From Castellaniella sp. (GTDB taxonomy: Bacteria > Pseudomonadota > Gammaproteobacteria > Burkholderiales > Burkholderiaceae_B), in NCBI RefSeq assembly GCF_034675845.1, contig NZ_JAUCCU010000001.1, positions 2,353,563 to 2,417,562 on the forward strand: DNA of 64,000 bases, given 5' to 3'. Under the pieces are notes generated by a model. That model saw only the letters and a list, made by a program, of their open reading frames with translations. It ran no database searches and was not told the DNA's origin. This document shows positions 30,937-40,362 of this stretch, one piece after another. The first letter of the stretch is position 1. Each line of letters starts with the position of its first letter. Both the position numbers and the translations under genes were made by a program.

Positions 30937-32148
30937 ATGATTACCCTGCCGCCCGATGTGTCCGATCCGTCCACCTGGCATGAACAGACCTTGGTGCTGC
31001 ATGGTGATGCCGCCTGCCATCACGATGCTGCGGTGGTGCCGCCCATCCATTACAGTGCCACATTCCGGGCCGAGTCCGCCGAGCAGTTTTCGGCCATGGC
31101 GACCTCGGTGCGCCCAGCTAATTTTTATACGCGTCATGGCAATCCGGTGAATAAGCACGTCGAGGCAATTCTGGCTGGACTGGAGGGCACGGAAACCGCC
31201 TTGTTGACCGGGTCTGGCATGGGGGCGATCTGCACCACCATCTTGGCCTTGTTGCAGGCAGGCGACCATGTGGTTGCTCAACAGCGCCACTACATGAGCA
31301 CGTCCAAGCTCTTTACCGAAGTCCTGCCCCGCTATGGGGTGCGGGTCAGTTTTTTTGACCAGACGGATCTGGATAGCCTGCGAGCGGCTTTGCAGCCCGA
31401 CACCAAGCTGATCATGGTGGAAACCCCCGTCAACCCCAGCCTGTCCATCACGGATCTGGCTGCGGTGGCCGAAATCGCCCGGGCGCGCGGCATACTGACG
31501 GTGGTGGACAATACCTTTGCCTCGCCGCTGAATCAGCGCCCCCATGCGCTGGGCATTGATATTGTGGTGCACAGCGCCACCAAGTACCTGGGCGGCCACA
31601 GTGACATCATGGCTGGGGCGATTTGCTGCAGCCAGGCCTTGGCCGAACAAATCTGGAAAATGCACGTCACGCTGGGGGCGGTGCTGTCGCCCATGGACGC
31701 CTGGCTTTTATTGCGCGGGCTGCGGACTTTGTCTTTGCGCATGGAGCGCATCAATGCCAATGCCCTGGCGGTGGCGCAGTGGCTGGAAGCCCGGCCAGAA
31801 ATCGAACAAGTCCTGTATCCGGGCCTGCCCAGCCATGCCCAGCATGCCCTGGCAGCCCGCCAGATGAAGGGCTTCGGCGCCATCGTGGCCTATTCGATTC
31901 GGGGCGGATATGCGGCAACCCAGCGCTTTGTGTCGGCGTTGCGGCTGGCCACCCAGGCGGTCAGCCTGGGCGGGGTCGAAACCCTGGCCGTCCATACGGC
32001 GTCGATGTGGGCCAGCTCTATGACCGAGGCCGAAATGACCGCCGCCGGTATCCAGCCTAATTTTGTCCGTATGTCGGTGGGCGTGGAGCACATCGACGAC
32101 CTGATCGCCGATCTGGATCAGGCGCTGGCGGCATCAAAGAGTGTGTAA
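30937..32148 (+). CDS. Cys/Met metabolism PLP-dependent enzyme
   Basis: A 403-aa gamma-synthase/lyase family enzyme of transsulfuration. The PLP Lys is in HSATKYLGGHSD, and other cofactor contacts are in TGSGMGAI and VVDNTFASP. It could be a cystathionine lyase or synthase, or an O-succinyl/O-acetylhomoserine sulfhydrylase; the sequence alone does not decide. I chose the ATG at 30937 (MITLPPDVSD); the frame upstream to 30835 has no family match. No riboswitch is seen in the 156-bp space after tRNA-Arg. Confidence 0.9.
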   Translation: MITLPPDVSDPSTWHEQTLVLHGDAACHHDAAVVPPIHYSATFRAESAEQFSAMATSVRPANFYTRHGNPVNKHVEAILAGLEGTETALLTGSGMGAICTTILALLQAGDHVVAQQRHYMSTSKLFTEVLPRYGVRVSFFDQTDLDSLRAALQPDTKLIMVETPVNPSLSITDLAAVAEIARARGILTVVDNTFASPLNQRPHALGIDIVVHSATKYLGGHSDIMAGAICCSQALAEQIWKMHVTLGAVLSPMDAWLLLRGLRTLSLRMERINANALAVAQWLEARPEIEQVLYPGLPSHAQHALAARQMKGFGAIVAYSIRGGYAATQRFVSALRLATQAVSLGGVETLAVHTASMWASSMTEAEMTAAGIQPNFVRMSVGVEHIDDLIADLDQALAASKSV

Positions 32149-32151
32149 AGC

Positions 32152-32631
32152 TTAAGCCAGCCCGGCTTTATCCAGCCCGAATTGCTGGTCAGACGAGCCT
32201 GGGACCGGCTGAAAAGCCACCCCCAGGCGGTTCCAGCCATTGATCCCCACGATCAGGAACGACAGGTCCGCCAGTTCTTGTTCGGACAGTTGCTGGCGCA
32301 CGCGCTGGAACAGCTCGTTCGGGATGCCGTGGGGTGGCAACTGGGTCAGGGCCTCGGTCCACTCCAGGATGGCTTTTTCCTTGGCATCGAACAAAGGAGA
32401 TTCGCGCCAGACAGCCACGTGGTGCAGGCGTAGTTCGCGCTCACCGGCCAGCTTGGCTTCCTTGACGTGCATATCGACACAAAAAGTGCAGCCATTGAGC
32501 TGGGATGCCCGCAGGGTGACCAGATAGCCGATTTTGGCCAAGAAAGGGTTTTCGTGCAGGGTTTGGCTGAATGCCGAGAACTTTTTGGCAGCTTCGGGTG
32601 AGGCTTGATAATAATTAAGACGTTGCGTCAT
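32152..32631 (-). CDS. AhpD-like / carboxymuconolactone decarboxylase-family protein
   Basis: A 159-aa all-helical protein of the CMD/AhpD fold. The redox pair CTFC near residue 48, followed by VDMHVKEA, matches the CxxC...H active site of alkylhydroperoxidase-type members. It probably acts in peroxide or redox defence. It is convergent with the PLP enzyme gene, 3 bp apart. Confidence 0.9.
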   Translation of the reverse strand: MTQRLNYYQASPEAAKKFSAFSQTLHENPFLAKIGYLVTLRASQLNGCTFCVDMHVKEAKLAGERELRLHHVAVWRESPLFDAKEKAILEWTEALTQLPPHGIPNELFQRVRQQLSEQELADLSFLIVGINGWNRLGVAFQPVPGSSDQQFGLDKAGLA

Positions 32632-32772
32632 GGTGTGTCCATAGAGGTTGCTTCAACATACCTGTTTATTCTGCACCACTTTGGTCCTGTTTGCAGGAAA
32701 CACTTACATGCTGAGGGGGATTTTGCGTGCCTGACAATGCAGGCCCGGCATTGGCTTGAAGGCCGCTAAATA

Positions 32773-34227
32773 TCAGAGATACGGGCTGGCCAGCCAGATA
32801 AGACGGTTGCGCAATTGCTTCCAGAAAGGAATCGCCTGCAGGGATTCGGGTGTGACCAAATCCGCATTGGCAATTTCCTGATCGATGCGCCCGGCGATCT
32901 GGCGGGCCAGGGTCGGGTCGTAGATCTCAAGATCCAGTTCGAAGTTCAGGCGCAGGCTGCGGGGGTCCAGGTTGGACGAACCTACATAGGACCAGCCATC
33001 GTCGATGGTCAACAATTTTGAGTGGTCGAAATTGCCCCGGCTGGCCCAAACCCGGCAGCCTGCCGAAATCACCTGCGCTAACTGAGCATCCATGGCATAG
33101 CTGACCAGGCGCAGATTATTGCTGCCCGGAATCACGATATCCACCTGGATGCCGCGTCGTGCGGCAGTGTTCAAAGCCCCCATCAGGGTCTGGTCGGGCA
33201 AAAAATAGGGCGACTGGATGCGCACATGGCGCTGGGCCACCGCCAGGGCCCCCAGCAAGACATTGTGAGTGGCGGCGATGAATCGGTCCGGGCTGGAGCG
33301 TATGCAGCGCGCTGGTACTTGCGGGTGCGGTGCATCGGGGATCTGGCGGCACCAGTCCTCGATGGGCAGGCGTTCTCGGGTGGTGAATTCCCAGTCGTTG
33401 GCAAAGACGGCGAAAAGCTGGGTGGCCACGGGGCCTTCGATGCGAAAGTGGGTGTCGTGCGCGGCGTGAGAACCCATCAACGAGACCAGGAAGCTCTCGC
33501 GAATATTCATGCCGCCCATAAAGCCCAAATGGCCGTCGATGAAAAGAATTTTGCGGTGACTGCGCAGGTTTGCGTAGGGCATGCGCAGGCCCAGCACATG
33601 CGACATGAAGAGTTCGGTGCGAATGCCGTCGCGCTGCAGCAGGCCCACGATGGGGGGATGCGAGTATTTGGACCCCACGGCGTCGATCAGGACGCGGATC
33701 GTGACGCCGCGTTCGTGGGCGCGGCGCAAGGCCTGTGCAAACTGCAGGCCGATACGGTCGTGGTCGAAGATGTAGCTTTGCAGCGCAATGCAGTATTGGG
33801 CATTGTCGATGGCCTGCAGCATGGCCGGGTAGGCCTCGTCGCCGCTGTCCAGCAAGGTGATGTGGTTGCCGTCGTGCAGCGGAAACCGGCTGACCCGGTC
33901 GCACAGCAGGCGCAGCGAATCAAATTGGGGCCCAGAGATGGATGAGACTCTGGAAACGGGGTCGCGGGTGTGGTTGACGTAGTCTTTGATCAGGCGGCTG
34001 CGCTGGGTGGATAGCTGGTCGTGGCGGATGCGGTTGATGCCGGCTACCAGATACAGGAACGGTCCCAGAAAAGGCGACATGATCACGACCCCGACCCAGG
34101 CGATGGCGGCGCGCACGTCATTTTTGTTCATGGCGACGTGGATGGCGGCCACGATGCTCAGGGTGAACGAACATAGGGCCACCAGGTGGGGCCAGTAGTC
34201 GGACAGAAACTGCGAGATGGCTAACAT
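32773..34227 (-). CDS. cls: Cardiolipin synthase
   Basis: A 484-aa phospholipase-D-superfamily enzyme that condenses phosphatidylglycerol to cardiolipin. Two N-terminal membrane helices are followed by two catalytic HKD motifs, SHRKILFIDGHLGFMGGMN near 220 and FDHSKLLTIDDGWSYVGSSN near 395. I chose the ATG at 34227 (MLAISQFLSDYW), which begins the first helix. The upstream part of the frame (to 34422) is antisense to the next small gene. The 82-aa ORF lies 10 bp upstream on the same strand. Confidence 0.93.
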   Translation of the reverse strand: MLAISQFLSDYWPHLVALCSFTLSIVAAIHVAMNKNDVRAAIAWVGVVIMSPFLGPFLYLVAGINRIRHDQLSTQRSRLIKDYVNHTRDPVSRVSSISGPQFDSLRLLCDRVSRFPLHDGNHITLLDSGDEAYPAMLQAIDNAQYCIALQSYIFDHDRIGLQFAQALRRAHERGVTIRVLIDAVGSKYSHPPIVGLLQRDGIRTELFMSHVLGLRMPYANLRSHRKILFIDGHLGFMGGMNIRESFLVSLMGSHAAHDTHFRIEGPVATQLFAVFANDWEFTTRERLPIEDWCRQIPDAPHPQVPARCIRSSPDRFIAATHNVLLGALAVAQRHVRIQSPYFLPDQTLMGALNTAARRGIQVDIVIPGSNNLRLVSYAMDAQLAQVISAGCRVWASRGNFDHSKLLTIDDGWSYVGSSNLDPRSLRLNFELDLEIYDPTLARQIAGRIDQEIANADLVTPESLQAIPFWKQLRNRLIWLASPYL

Positions 34228-34237
34228 GGGCGCGCTT

Positions 34238-34486
34238 CTAGGTGGATGAGCTGGGACGCTGTTGCAGGGTATCCAGCCAATCGGGGTTTGGGCTGGCCGT
34301 GCCGGCCAACTGCTGATTGCGGGAATTGGCGCGCCAGATGCCGCCGCCGATGCCGGGCAGGGGTAAGGTGCGATACCAGAACCAACGACCGTCGGCGTCC
34401 TGGGCTGCCCAGTCCCAGCCATCGGGGGCGGTGGACCAGTCGGGTGTCGAACCAGGGGAACGGAGATGATCGGGATTGGGATTCAT
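34238..34486 (-). CDS. Small Trp-rich protein of unknown function
   Basis: An 82-aa ORF (MNPNPDHLRSPG) between the PACE gene and cls, all on the minus strand. It is rich in Trp, Pro and Gly (TAPDGWDWAAQDADG, RWFWYRTLPLPGIGGG) and has no signal peptide or membrane span. Spacing to cls is only 10 bp, so it is probably co-transcribed. The aromatic pattern looks coding rather than random, but I do not recognise the family. Confidence 0.55.
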   Translation of the reverse strand: MNPNPDHLRSPGSTPDWSTAPDGWDWAAQDADGRWFWYRTLPLPGIGGGIWRANSRNQQLAGTASPNPDWLDTLQQRPSSST

Positions 34487-34551
34487 GGAGTCTCGCAGGT
34501 GATGAATAGCGAAACTGGGCCTGTCACCCATCAAGATTGTTCGGACAGCGA

Positions 34552-34980
34552 TCAGTGGGCAGCGACCAGATTCTGACGAATCTTGTCATAACCCAGGTTG
34601 AAAAGAAAGCCGTAGGGTAGGTAAAACAGTACAAAGCCGATATCCAGCAGCAGTGCCTGCCAGACCGAGATGTCCAGCCACCAGGCCACGAAGGGGATGG
34701 CAATGACCACCAGGCCGGCCTCGAAGCAGCAGGCGTGGCCCACTCGTATCCAGTAGCTGCGGTCGAAGCCCCAGCGTGCCTGCAATCGATCGAACAGCCA
34801 GTTATAAAGCATGTTCCAGACCACCGCGATGGTGGCGATGACGGCAGTAAGAATGCCCATGCTGAGAATGGATCGACCTGTAATCCAGGCGGCTAGCGGG
34901 GCGGAAATGCCAATGGCCAGAACCTCGAAGGTCAGTGCGTGGAGGATGCGTTCTGACAGTGAGCGATGATGGATCTGCAT
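34552..34980 (-). CDS. PACE-family multidrug efflux transporter
   Basis: A 142-aa membrane protein with two repeated helix pairs, the bacterial transmembrane pair arrangement. The family motif is SERILHALTFEVLAIGISAPLA near the N-terminus, with the second-repeat counterpart RVGHACCFEAGLVVIAIP. PACE proteins such as AceI export chlorhexidine, proflavine and short diamines; the acidic residue in each repeat (Glu in FEV and FEAG) is needed for proton coupling. Native substrate is unknown. Confidence 0.9.
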   Translation of the reverse strand: MQIHHRSLSERILHALTFEVLAIGISAPLAAWITGRSILSMGILTAVIATIAVVWNMLYNWLFDRLQARWGFDRSYWIRVGHACCFEAGLVVIAIPFVAWWLDISVWQALLLDIGFVLFYLPYGFLFNLGYDKIRQNLVAAH

Positions 34981-35072
34981 GGAAGAATGATGCGGATGGA
35001 GGTGGTGTCGTCACCACGTTCATGCATCGCAGGCGGGTCGTCCCTGCCTGGCCGGGGAAGCCGGGGAAATTT

Positions 35073-35149
35073 TGGGGTGACCGATGGGGCTCGAACCCAC
35101 GACAACCGGAATCACAATCCGGGACTCTACCAACTGAGCTACGGCCACC
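35073..35149 (-). tRNA. tRNA-His (anticodon GTG)
   Basis: On the minus strand the acceptor GTGGCCG pairs with CGGTCAC, and the gene encodes CCCA at the 3' end. The extra 5' G at position -1, typical of tRNA-His, is present at 35149. The anticodon loop TTGTGAT gives GTG, and the T arm has GGTTCGAGCCC. Confidence 0.97.
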
Positions 35150-35272
35150 GCCGAAAGAAAAGGAATTCTAGCATGACTAATTTGCTTTTGCAGGATGTCG
35201 TATTTGCCTCTTGATTCTGCCTCGGTTTTCAGTCATGTTATGGGATGATGGATTTCATCTAAAGGAAAAAAC

Positions 35273-35896
35273 ATGGCCCAGATTTTTGTCGTCCATCCCG
35301 ATAACCCGCAGTCGCGCCTGTTGGAGCAGGCAGGCGATCTCCTCACCCAAGGAGGCTTGGTGGCAGTGCCCACCGATTCCAGTTATGCCGTCGTCGCCCG
35401 TCTGGACGACAAGGCCGCCGCCGAGAGCCTGCGCCGTCTGCGCGGTTTGGACGAACGCCATCACCTGACCCTGTTATGCCGTGACCTGGCTGAAATCAGC
35501 CACTTCGCCAAGGTCGAAAATACCCACTACCGCCTGCTGAAGATGGCCACGCCGGGGCCCTGGACTTTCATCCTGGAAGCCACCAAGGAAGTGCCGCGCC
35601 GGGTATCGCACCCCTCGCGCAAGACCATTGGCATCCGGGTGCCGGATCATCGGGTGGCCCGGGCGCTGATCGACGCAGCGGGTTCGCCGCTGCTGTCCAC
35701 CACCCTGATCCCCCAGGGTGAGACTCACGCCCTGAACGACGCTCAGGACATACTTGCACGCTATCAGCATGATCTGGCTGCCATTGTCGATGGCGGTCCC
35801 TGCCCGATGGACTCCACCACGGTGATTGACCTGACTGGTGATGAACCTCAGGTGGTGCGTGTCGGACGCGGCGATCCGTCCACGCTGGGTATTTGA
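35273..35896 (+). CDS. YciO-type Sua5/YrdC-fold protein
   Basis: A 207-aa protein of the Sua5/YciO/YrdC family. Family motifs are VAVPTDSSYAVVARL near residue 30, KTIGIRVPDHRVARAL near 115 and DSTTVIDLTGDEPQVVRVGRG at the end. YrdC/Sua5 members make threonylcarbamoyl-AMP for the t6A37 tRNA modification; YciO proteins have a related but less certain activity. It starts with a strong AAGGA 10 bases before the ATG. An M50 protease gene follows after 63 bp. Confidence 0.9.
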   Translation: MAQIFVVHPDNPQSRLLEQAGDLLTQGGLVAVPTDSSYAVVARLDDKAAAESLRRLRGLDERHHLTLLCRDLAEISHFAKVENTHYRLLKMATPGPWTFILEATKEVPRRVSHPSRKTIGIRVPDHRVARALIDAAGSPLLSTTLIPQGETHALNDAQDILARYQHDLAAIVDGGPCPMDSTTVIDLTGDEPQVVRVGRGDPSTLGI

Positions 35897-35959
35897 TCAA
35901 CTCAGCGGTTATGCTTACGGGGATTGTCGGCATGGGCCGACTCCCTGTGGCGTTTTTTC

Positions 35960-36613
35960 ATGGATCAACTCATCCAGACCATCTCGGTCTATGCCATCCC
36001 TGTGCTGTTTGCCATTACGCTGCACGAGGCTGCGCACGGGTATGTGGCACGCTATTTCGGCGACCCTACCGCCTATCAGGCGGGCCGCATCAGCCTTAAT
36101 CCCTTGCGCCACATTGATCCCATGGGCACTATCGTGGTGCCGCTGGTACTGCTGTTTGTCACACGTTTCATGGGGGGAGGGCTGCTGTTTGGCTGGGCCA
36201 AGCCGGTGCCAGTCAACTGGAGCCGCCTGCGTCGCCCTAAACAAGACATGCTTTGGGTCGCCTTGGCCGGGCCGGCATCCAATCTGCTGCAGGCGATTTT
36301 CTGGGTGCTGTTTCTGCGCGTGATGCTATCGGCCGGCATGATTGAGCAGCCAGGCAGCTTCTGGGCCCTGATGGCCCAGGCCGGGGTCGAGATCAATCTC
36401 ATCCTCATGGCGCTCAATCTCTTGCCTTTGCCGCCGCTGGATGGCGGGCGTATTGTCTTTAGTCTGCTGCCCCCGCGCATGGCCTGGCAATATGGGCGCA
36501 TTGAGCCCTATGGCCTGGCAATTCTCATTGTGCTGATGGTCATGGGGTGGCTGTGGCCTTTGATGACGCCTTTGCTGCAATTCGGCCAATGGGTGGTGCG
36601 TGGGTTTCTTTAG
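35960..36613 (+). CDS. Site-2 protease family membrane metalloprotease (M50)
   Basis: A 217-aa polytopic membrane protein with about six helices. The zinc site is LHEAAHG near residue 22, with the distal ligand in PLDGGRI near 160. It belongs to the short, PDZ-less S2P group and is not RseP. Substrate unknown. I chose the ATG at 35960 (MDQLIQTISVY); an upstream GTG at 35924 would add 12 residues. Confidence 0.88.
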   Translation: MDQLIQTISVYAIPVLFAITLHEAAHGYVARYFGDPTAYQAGRISLNPLRHIDPMGTIVVPLVLLFVTRFMGGGLLFGWAKPVPVNWSRLRRPKQDMLWVALAGPASNLLQAIFWVLFLRVMLSAGMIEQPGSFWALMAQAGVEINLILMALNLLPLPPLDGGRIVFSLLPPRMAWQYGRIEPYGLAILIVLMVMGWLWPLMTPLLQFGQWVVRGFL

Positions 36614-36710
36614 GCAGATTCAGCCGGTTTCTGGCGCCCGAATCCGGTAAACTTGCTTTTTTATCTTGCCTGGGTCTGTGCCCGGGTGCATTACGGAGAC
36701 AATTTTTATC

Positions 36711-37613
36711 ATGGCCGGTGTGGATTCATCCTTTCCCTCGTTTCAGGGCAGTATGGTGGCCTTGGTAACGCCCATGCACCCTGATGGGCAGCTAGACCTT
36801 GAAGCCTTTCGTAAACTCATAGACTGGCATATCGATCAGGGCACAGATGCCCTGGTGGTGGTGGGCACTTCTGGTGAATCCCCCACGGTGACTGTCCAGG
36901 AACAGGCAGAACTCATCGAGCTTGCCGTGCGTCATGCGGATGGGCGCGTGCCCGTGATTGCCGGGACCGGGGGAAACTCCACCGCCGAGGCAATCGAGTT
37001 GCAGCGCCACGCTTATGCGGCGGGGGCATCCGCCGGCCTGACCGTGGTGCCTTACTACAATAAGCCCACCCAGGAAGGCCTATACCAACACTTCCGGGCG
37101 ATTGCCGAGTCCGTCGAACTCCCCAGCATTCTGTATAACGTGCCGGGCCGCACCGTGGCGGATCTGTCCAATGACACGATTTTGCGTCTGGCCCAGGTGC
37201 CGGGCATTATCGGGGTCAAAGACGCCACCGGCAATATTGGCCGGGGCGCCCAACTGATCGCTGCTGCCCCTGCGGGCTTTCATGTCATCAGTGGTGATGA
37301 CCCCACTGCCGCTGCCCTGATTCTTCTGGGCGGACGGGGCAATATTTCCGTCACGGCCAATGTCGCTCCGCGTCTGATGCACGAACTCTGCGCGGCAGCC
37401 CTGCGGGGGGATATCCCGGAAACCCGTCGTCTGAACAATAGGCTGGCGGTTCTGGGCCAGGTGCTTTTCCTGGAAGCCAATCCCATCCCGGTCAAATGGG
37501 CCGTGGCCGAAATGGGCCTGATCCAAATGGGCTATCGTCTGCCCCTGACACCGTTGTCTGACTCCTTCCGCACAGTTGTGCGCCAAGCCCTCGTTGATGC
37601 AGGTTGCCTCTGA
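36711..37613 (+). CDS. dapA: 4-hydroxy-tetrahydrodipicolinate synthase
   Basis: DapA (300 aa) condenses pyruvate with aspartate semialdehyde, the first step of the lysine/diaminopimelate branch. The Schiff-base Lys is in VKDATGNIG near residue 165, and the Tyr relay is in YNVPGRT near 137. GTSGESPTV holds the Thr-Thr/Ser-like part of the proton relay. The start ATG at 36711 has GGAGA upstream. bamC begins 1 bp after the stop, so the two are co-transcribed as in E. coli. Confidence 0.97.
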   Translation: MAGVDSSFPSFQGSMVALVTPMHPDGQLDLEAFRKLIDWHIDQGTDALVVVGTSGESPTVTVQEQAELIELAVRHADGRVPVIAGTGGNSTAEAIELQRHAYAAGASAGLTVVPYYNKPTQEGLYQHFRAIAESVELPSILYNVPGRTVADLSNDTILRLAQVPGIIGVKDATGNIGRGAQLIAAAPAGFHVISGDDPTAAALILLGGRGNISVTANVAPRLMHELCAAALRGDIPETRRLNNRLAVLGQVLFLEANPIPVKWAVAEMGLIQMGYRLPLTPLSDSFRTVVRQALVDAGCL

Positions 37614-37614
37614 C

Positions 37615-38739
37615 ATGACCATGAAACGCGCTTCGCTCTCCCTGACCAGTCTGGCCCTGGTTTCCTTGCTGGCTGGTTGTTCCACTTTGGGACAGCTGAC
37701 AGGGCAGTCCGAGTCCATCGAATACAAAAGCACCGTTACCGGGGACCCCCTGGTGATTCCGCCCGACCTGACTCAGGCCAACAGCAATACACACTACAAG
37801 GCCCCCGAGGGTGTTGCCACCCTCAGTGCCTATTCGGCCAGCCAACGCAACCAAAGCGTCAATCCCGCTGAACGCGTGCTGCCTCAAAGCGATGATATCC
37901 AGGTAAAGCGCGATGGCGAACTGCGCTGGTTGGTGGTCAATCAGCCTGCCGAGGTCCTGTATCCCAAGCTCATCGAATTCTGGGGCGAACAGGGCTTTAC
38001 CATCCAGTCCCAAAACCCCAAAGCCGGGCTGATCGAGACCGATTGGGCCGAGAACCGCGCCAAGATCCCCGAGGGTTGGCTGCGCAACGCCTTGGGCAGC
38101 ATATTGGACCAAGTGTTCGACAGCGGCGAGCGCGATCGCTTCACCATGCGCCTGGAGCGTGCCAGCGGCAAGACCGAGATCTACCTCAGTCACCAGCATA
38201 TGGTCGAAACACCGACAGGCGATGGCACTGCGTTCAAATGGGTATTCGGTAAGGAAGACCCAGGTCTCAATGCCGCCATGCTGGCCCGCCTGATGGTTTA
38301 TCTAGGGGCCGATCAACAAAAAACCGCGCAGGATATTCAGGATGCCACCCAGGATCGGGGGCCAGGCACCACCGCCCAGTTGGCCGATGGTCAGGCGGCT
38401 TTGTTGGTCAACGAGCCCTTTGATCGTGCCTGGCGGCGTGTCGGGGTGGCCATTGATTCGGCGCGCTTTACCGTCGAGGACCGCAATCGCGACCAGGGGG
38501 ATTACTACATCCGCTACCTGGATACCGATACGGGCGAACAGATCGAACAACAAACCGTCTTCGGACGTCTGTTCGGTACGCGCAATGCCGCCGAGCCCCT
38601 TAAGTTCCGGGTGCATCTGGCTCAGCAAGGCGGTGCTACCCAGGTGACCGTGCTGGATCAGGACGGCCAGACGCTCACGGACGGAACCGCTCGACGTATC
38701 CTGACCGTGCTGGAGCAAAACCTCAACACGACTCGTTAA
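37615..38739 (+). CDS. bamC: Outer-membrane assembly lipoprotein BamC
   Basis: BamC (374 aa) is a lipoprotein of the BAM complex, which inserts barrel proteins into the outer membrane. The signal peptide ends in the lipobox LLAGC, with lipidated Cys at residue 22. An unstructured N-terminal part is followed by two helix-grip domains (LRWLVVNQPAEVLYPKL and FDRAWRRVGVAIDSA). The start at 37615 (MTMKRAS) follows the dapA stop by one base; a second ATG is two codons on. Confidence 0.93.
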   Translation: MTMKRASLSLTSLALVSLLAGCSTLGQLTGQSESIEYKSTVTGDPLVIPPDLTQANSNTHYKAPEGVATLSAYSASQRNQSVNPAERVLPQSDDIQVKRDGELRWLVVNQPAEVLYPKLIEFWGEQGFTIQSQNPKAGLIETDWAENRAKIPEGWLRNALGSILDQVFDSGERDRFTMRLERASGKTEIYLSHQHMVETPTGDGTAFKWVFGKEDPGLNAAMLARLMVYLGADQQKTAQDIQDATQDRGPGTTAQLADGQAALLVNEPFDRAWRRVGVAIDSARFTVEDRNRDQGDYYIRYLDTDTGEQIEQQTVFGRLFGTRNAAEPLKFRVHLAQQGGATQVTVLDQDGQTLTDGTARRILTVLEQNLNTTR

Positions 38740-38760
38740 GCGCATCCGTTTGCGATCAAC

Positions 38761-38796
38761 AAGAATCCCCGCTTCAAGGCGGGGATTCTTGTTTTT
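38761..38796 (+). terminator. Rho-independent terminator after bamC
   Basis: A perfect 12-bp stem AAGAATCCCCGC / GCGGGGATTCTT with loop TTCAAG is followed by GTTTTT. It lies 21 bp after the bamC stop. It could also terminate cysG from the other strand, as A residues precede the stem. Confidence 0.93.
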
Positions 38797-38819
38797 ACAG
38801 CAATGGTGATGGCGAGTCT

Positions 38820-40340
38820 TCAGGCTTGCAGGGAATAGGGCTGGTTGTCGAGCTGTTGTTGTGGTGGTTGAAGGTCCAGGGTCTTTAGTCCCAGGGTCTG
38901 GCCGAACCAGTGCAGTTGGGCGCCTAGGCGGCTGACCTCACCGACAATGATTAAGGCAGGCGATGCAATGGCCTGCGCTTGCGCCTGGGTCGCCAAGGTC
39001 TGCAGCGTTGCGTGCAAGACGCGTTGATTGGATCGAGATCCGTTTTCTACGATTGCGCACGGCGTGGTTGCGGTCAGCCCGTCGTTGAGTAGTTGCTGGC
39101 ATAAGCTGGGTAGGCGACCGATGCCCATGTAATAAACACGCGTGTGACCATCACCAGTTGTTGTGACTTCTTCGATGGTATCCAGAGAAGAATCAGGTGC
39201 TACCGGATGATTTCTCGTGACGGGGGATAGCACGATGCTTTTGGTTGTGCTGGCTCGCCGATGCGCCGTGGCCAAAGTCAAGGACTGCGCATGGTCGCGG
39301 TGTGTCAGCGGAATCCCGGCATAAGCCCCGCAGGCCAGGGCGGCCGTGATGCCGGGGACCACCTCGTAAGCAATGCCGTGTCTTTGCAGATATTGCAGCT
39401 CTTCGCCGCCTCGGCCAAAGACCAGCGGGTCACCGCCCTTCAGGCGTACGACGCAGCGCCCCTGGCGGGCATGGTGCACCATCAATGCGTGTATGCGTGC
39501 CTGGGTATCTTCGTGAGGGCCGCCGATGGCCTTGCCGACATCAAGCACCTGGGCATCACGTCGCGCCAGTGCCAGGACTTCCGGGCTGACCAGACGGTCG
39601 CTCAGGATGACATCGGCTTCGTTCAGGGCGCGCAGGCCGCGCAGCGTCAGCAGGCCGGGATCACCGGGACCGGCGCCCACCAACAGGACCTTGCCGACGG
39701 GGGCCTGGGTGTCTTGGGCCAGTGCCTGGTCCAGCGCGGCCTCGGCTTCCTGGTGCTGACCGCGCCGCAAGGCGCCCAGCACCGGGCCGTCCATCAGCCA
39801 GTCATAAAATGCCCGTCTGGCCCGTAGCTGTGGCCGTGCCTGGCGGATGGCCTGGCGCTTATGCCGGGCCAGGCTGGCCAATGGCCCCAGCGCGGGTTCC
39901 AACAGGGTTTCGATGCGTTCGCGCAGACGGCGGGCGATGACGGGGGCGCTGCCACCCGATGAAATCGCGATGGTCAGGGGCGCGCGGTCCACAATAGCCG
40001 GGACTTGGGCGCTGGACAGCGCCGCATCGTCCACCACATTGCAAAACAGCCGCCTGGCCTGGGCTGCCTGGGCGATGCGTTGATTCAGGGCACGGTCATT
40101 GGTGGCCGCGATGACCAGCCAGGCTTCGTCCAGCCAGGCGGGGTCAAAAGGAGCCAGCCGCAGTTCGATTTGCCCGGCCAGTGCACGCGCCTGGACTTGG
40201 GGGTGGGCCGCATGGGCGCCTACCACGACCTGGGCACCGGCCGACAGCAGCAGGCTGATCTTGCGGTCGGCCACGACCCCGGCGCCCACCACCAGAACGG
40301 TGCGCCCGTGCAAGTCTGCGAAGAGGGGAAAATGTTGCAT
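38820..40340 (-). CDS. cysG: Sirohaem synthase with a 22-residue insertion
   Basis: CysG (506 aa) makes sirohaem from uroporphyrinogen III. The N-terminal dehydrogenase/ferrochelatase half has [12 protein letters not shown] near residue 18 and SSGGSAP near 128. The C-terminal methyltransferase half has [14 protein letters not shown] near 220, [17 protein letters not shown] near 298 and VVPGITAAL near 328. Between the conserved Thr-Ala-His (358-360) and YMG (404) there are 43 residues, against about 21 in E. coli CysG as I recall it. The extra stretch is Thr/Ser-rich and AT-richer. The gene follows cysI with 22 bp between and supplies the sirohaem cofactor CysI needs. Confidence 0.92.
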   Translation of the reverse strand: MQHFPLFADLHGRTVLVVGAGVVADRKISLLLSAGAQVVVGAHAAHPQVQARALAGQIELRLAPFDPAWLDEAWLVIAATNDRALNQRIAQAAQARRLFCNVVDDAALSSAQVPAIVDRAPLTIAISSGGSAPVIARRLRERIETLLEPALGPLASLARHKRQAIRQARPQLRARRAFYDWLMDGPVLGALRRGQHQEAEAALDQALAQDTQAPVGKVLLVGAGPGDPGLLTLRGLRALNEADVILSDRLVSPEVLALARRDAQVLDVGKAIGGPHEDTQARIHALMVHHARQGRCVVRLKGGDPLVFGRGGEELQYLQRHGIAYEVVPGITAALACGAYAGIPLTHRDHAQSLTLATAHRRASTTKSIVLSPVTRNHPVAPDSSLDTIEEVTTTGDGHTRVYYMGIGRLPSLCQQLLNDGLTATTPCAIVENGSRSNQRVLHATLQTLATQAQAQAIASPALIIVGEVSRLGAQLHWFGQTLGLKTLDLQPPQQQLDNQPYSLQA

Positions 40341-40362
40341 ACGTTTTCAGCTTAGAAAGTCC

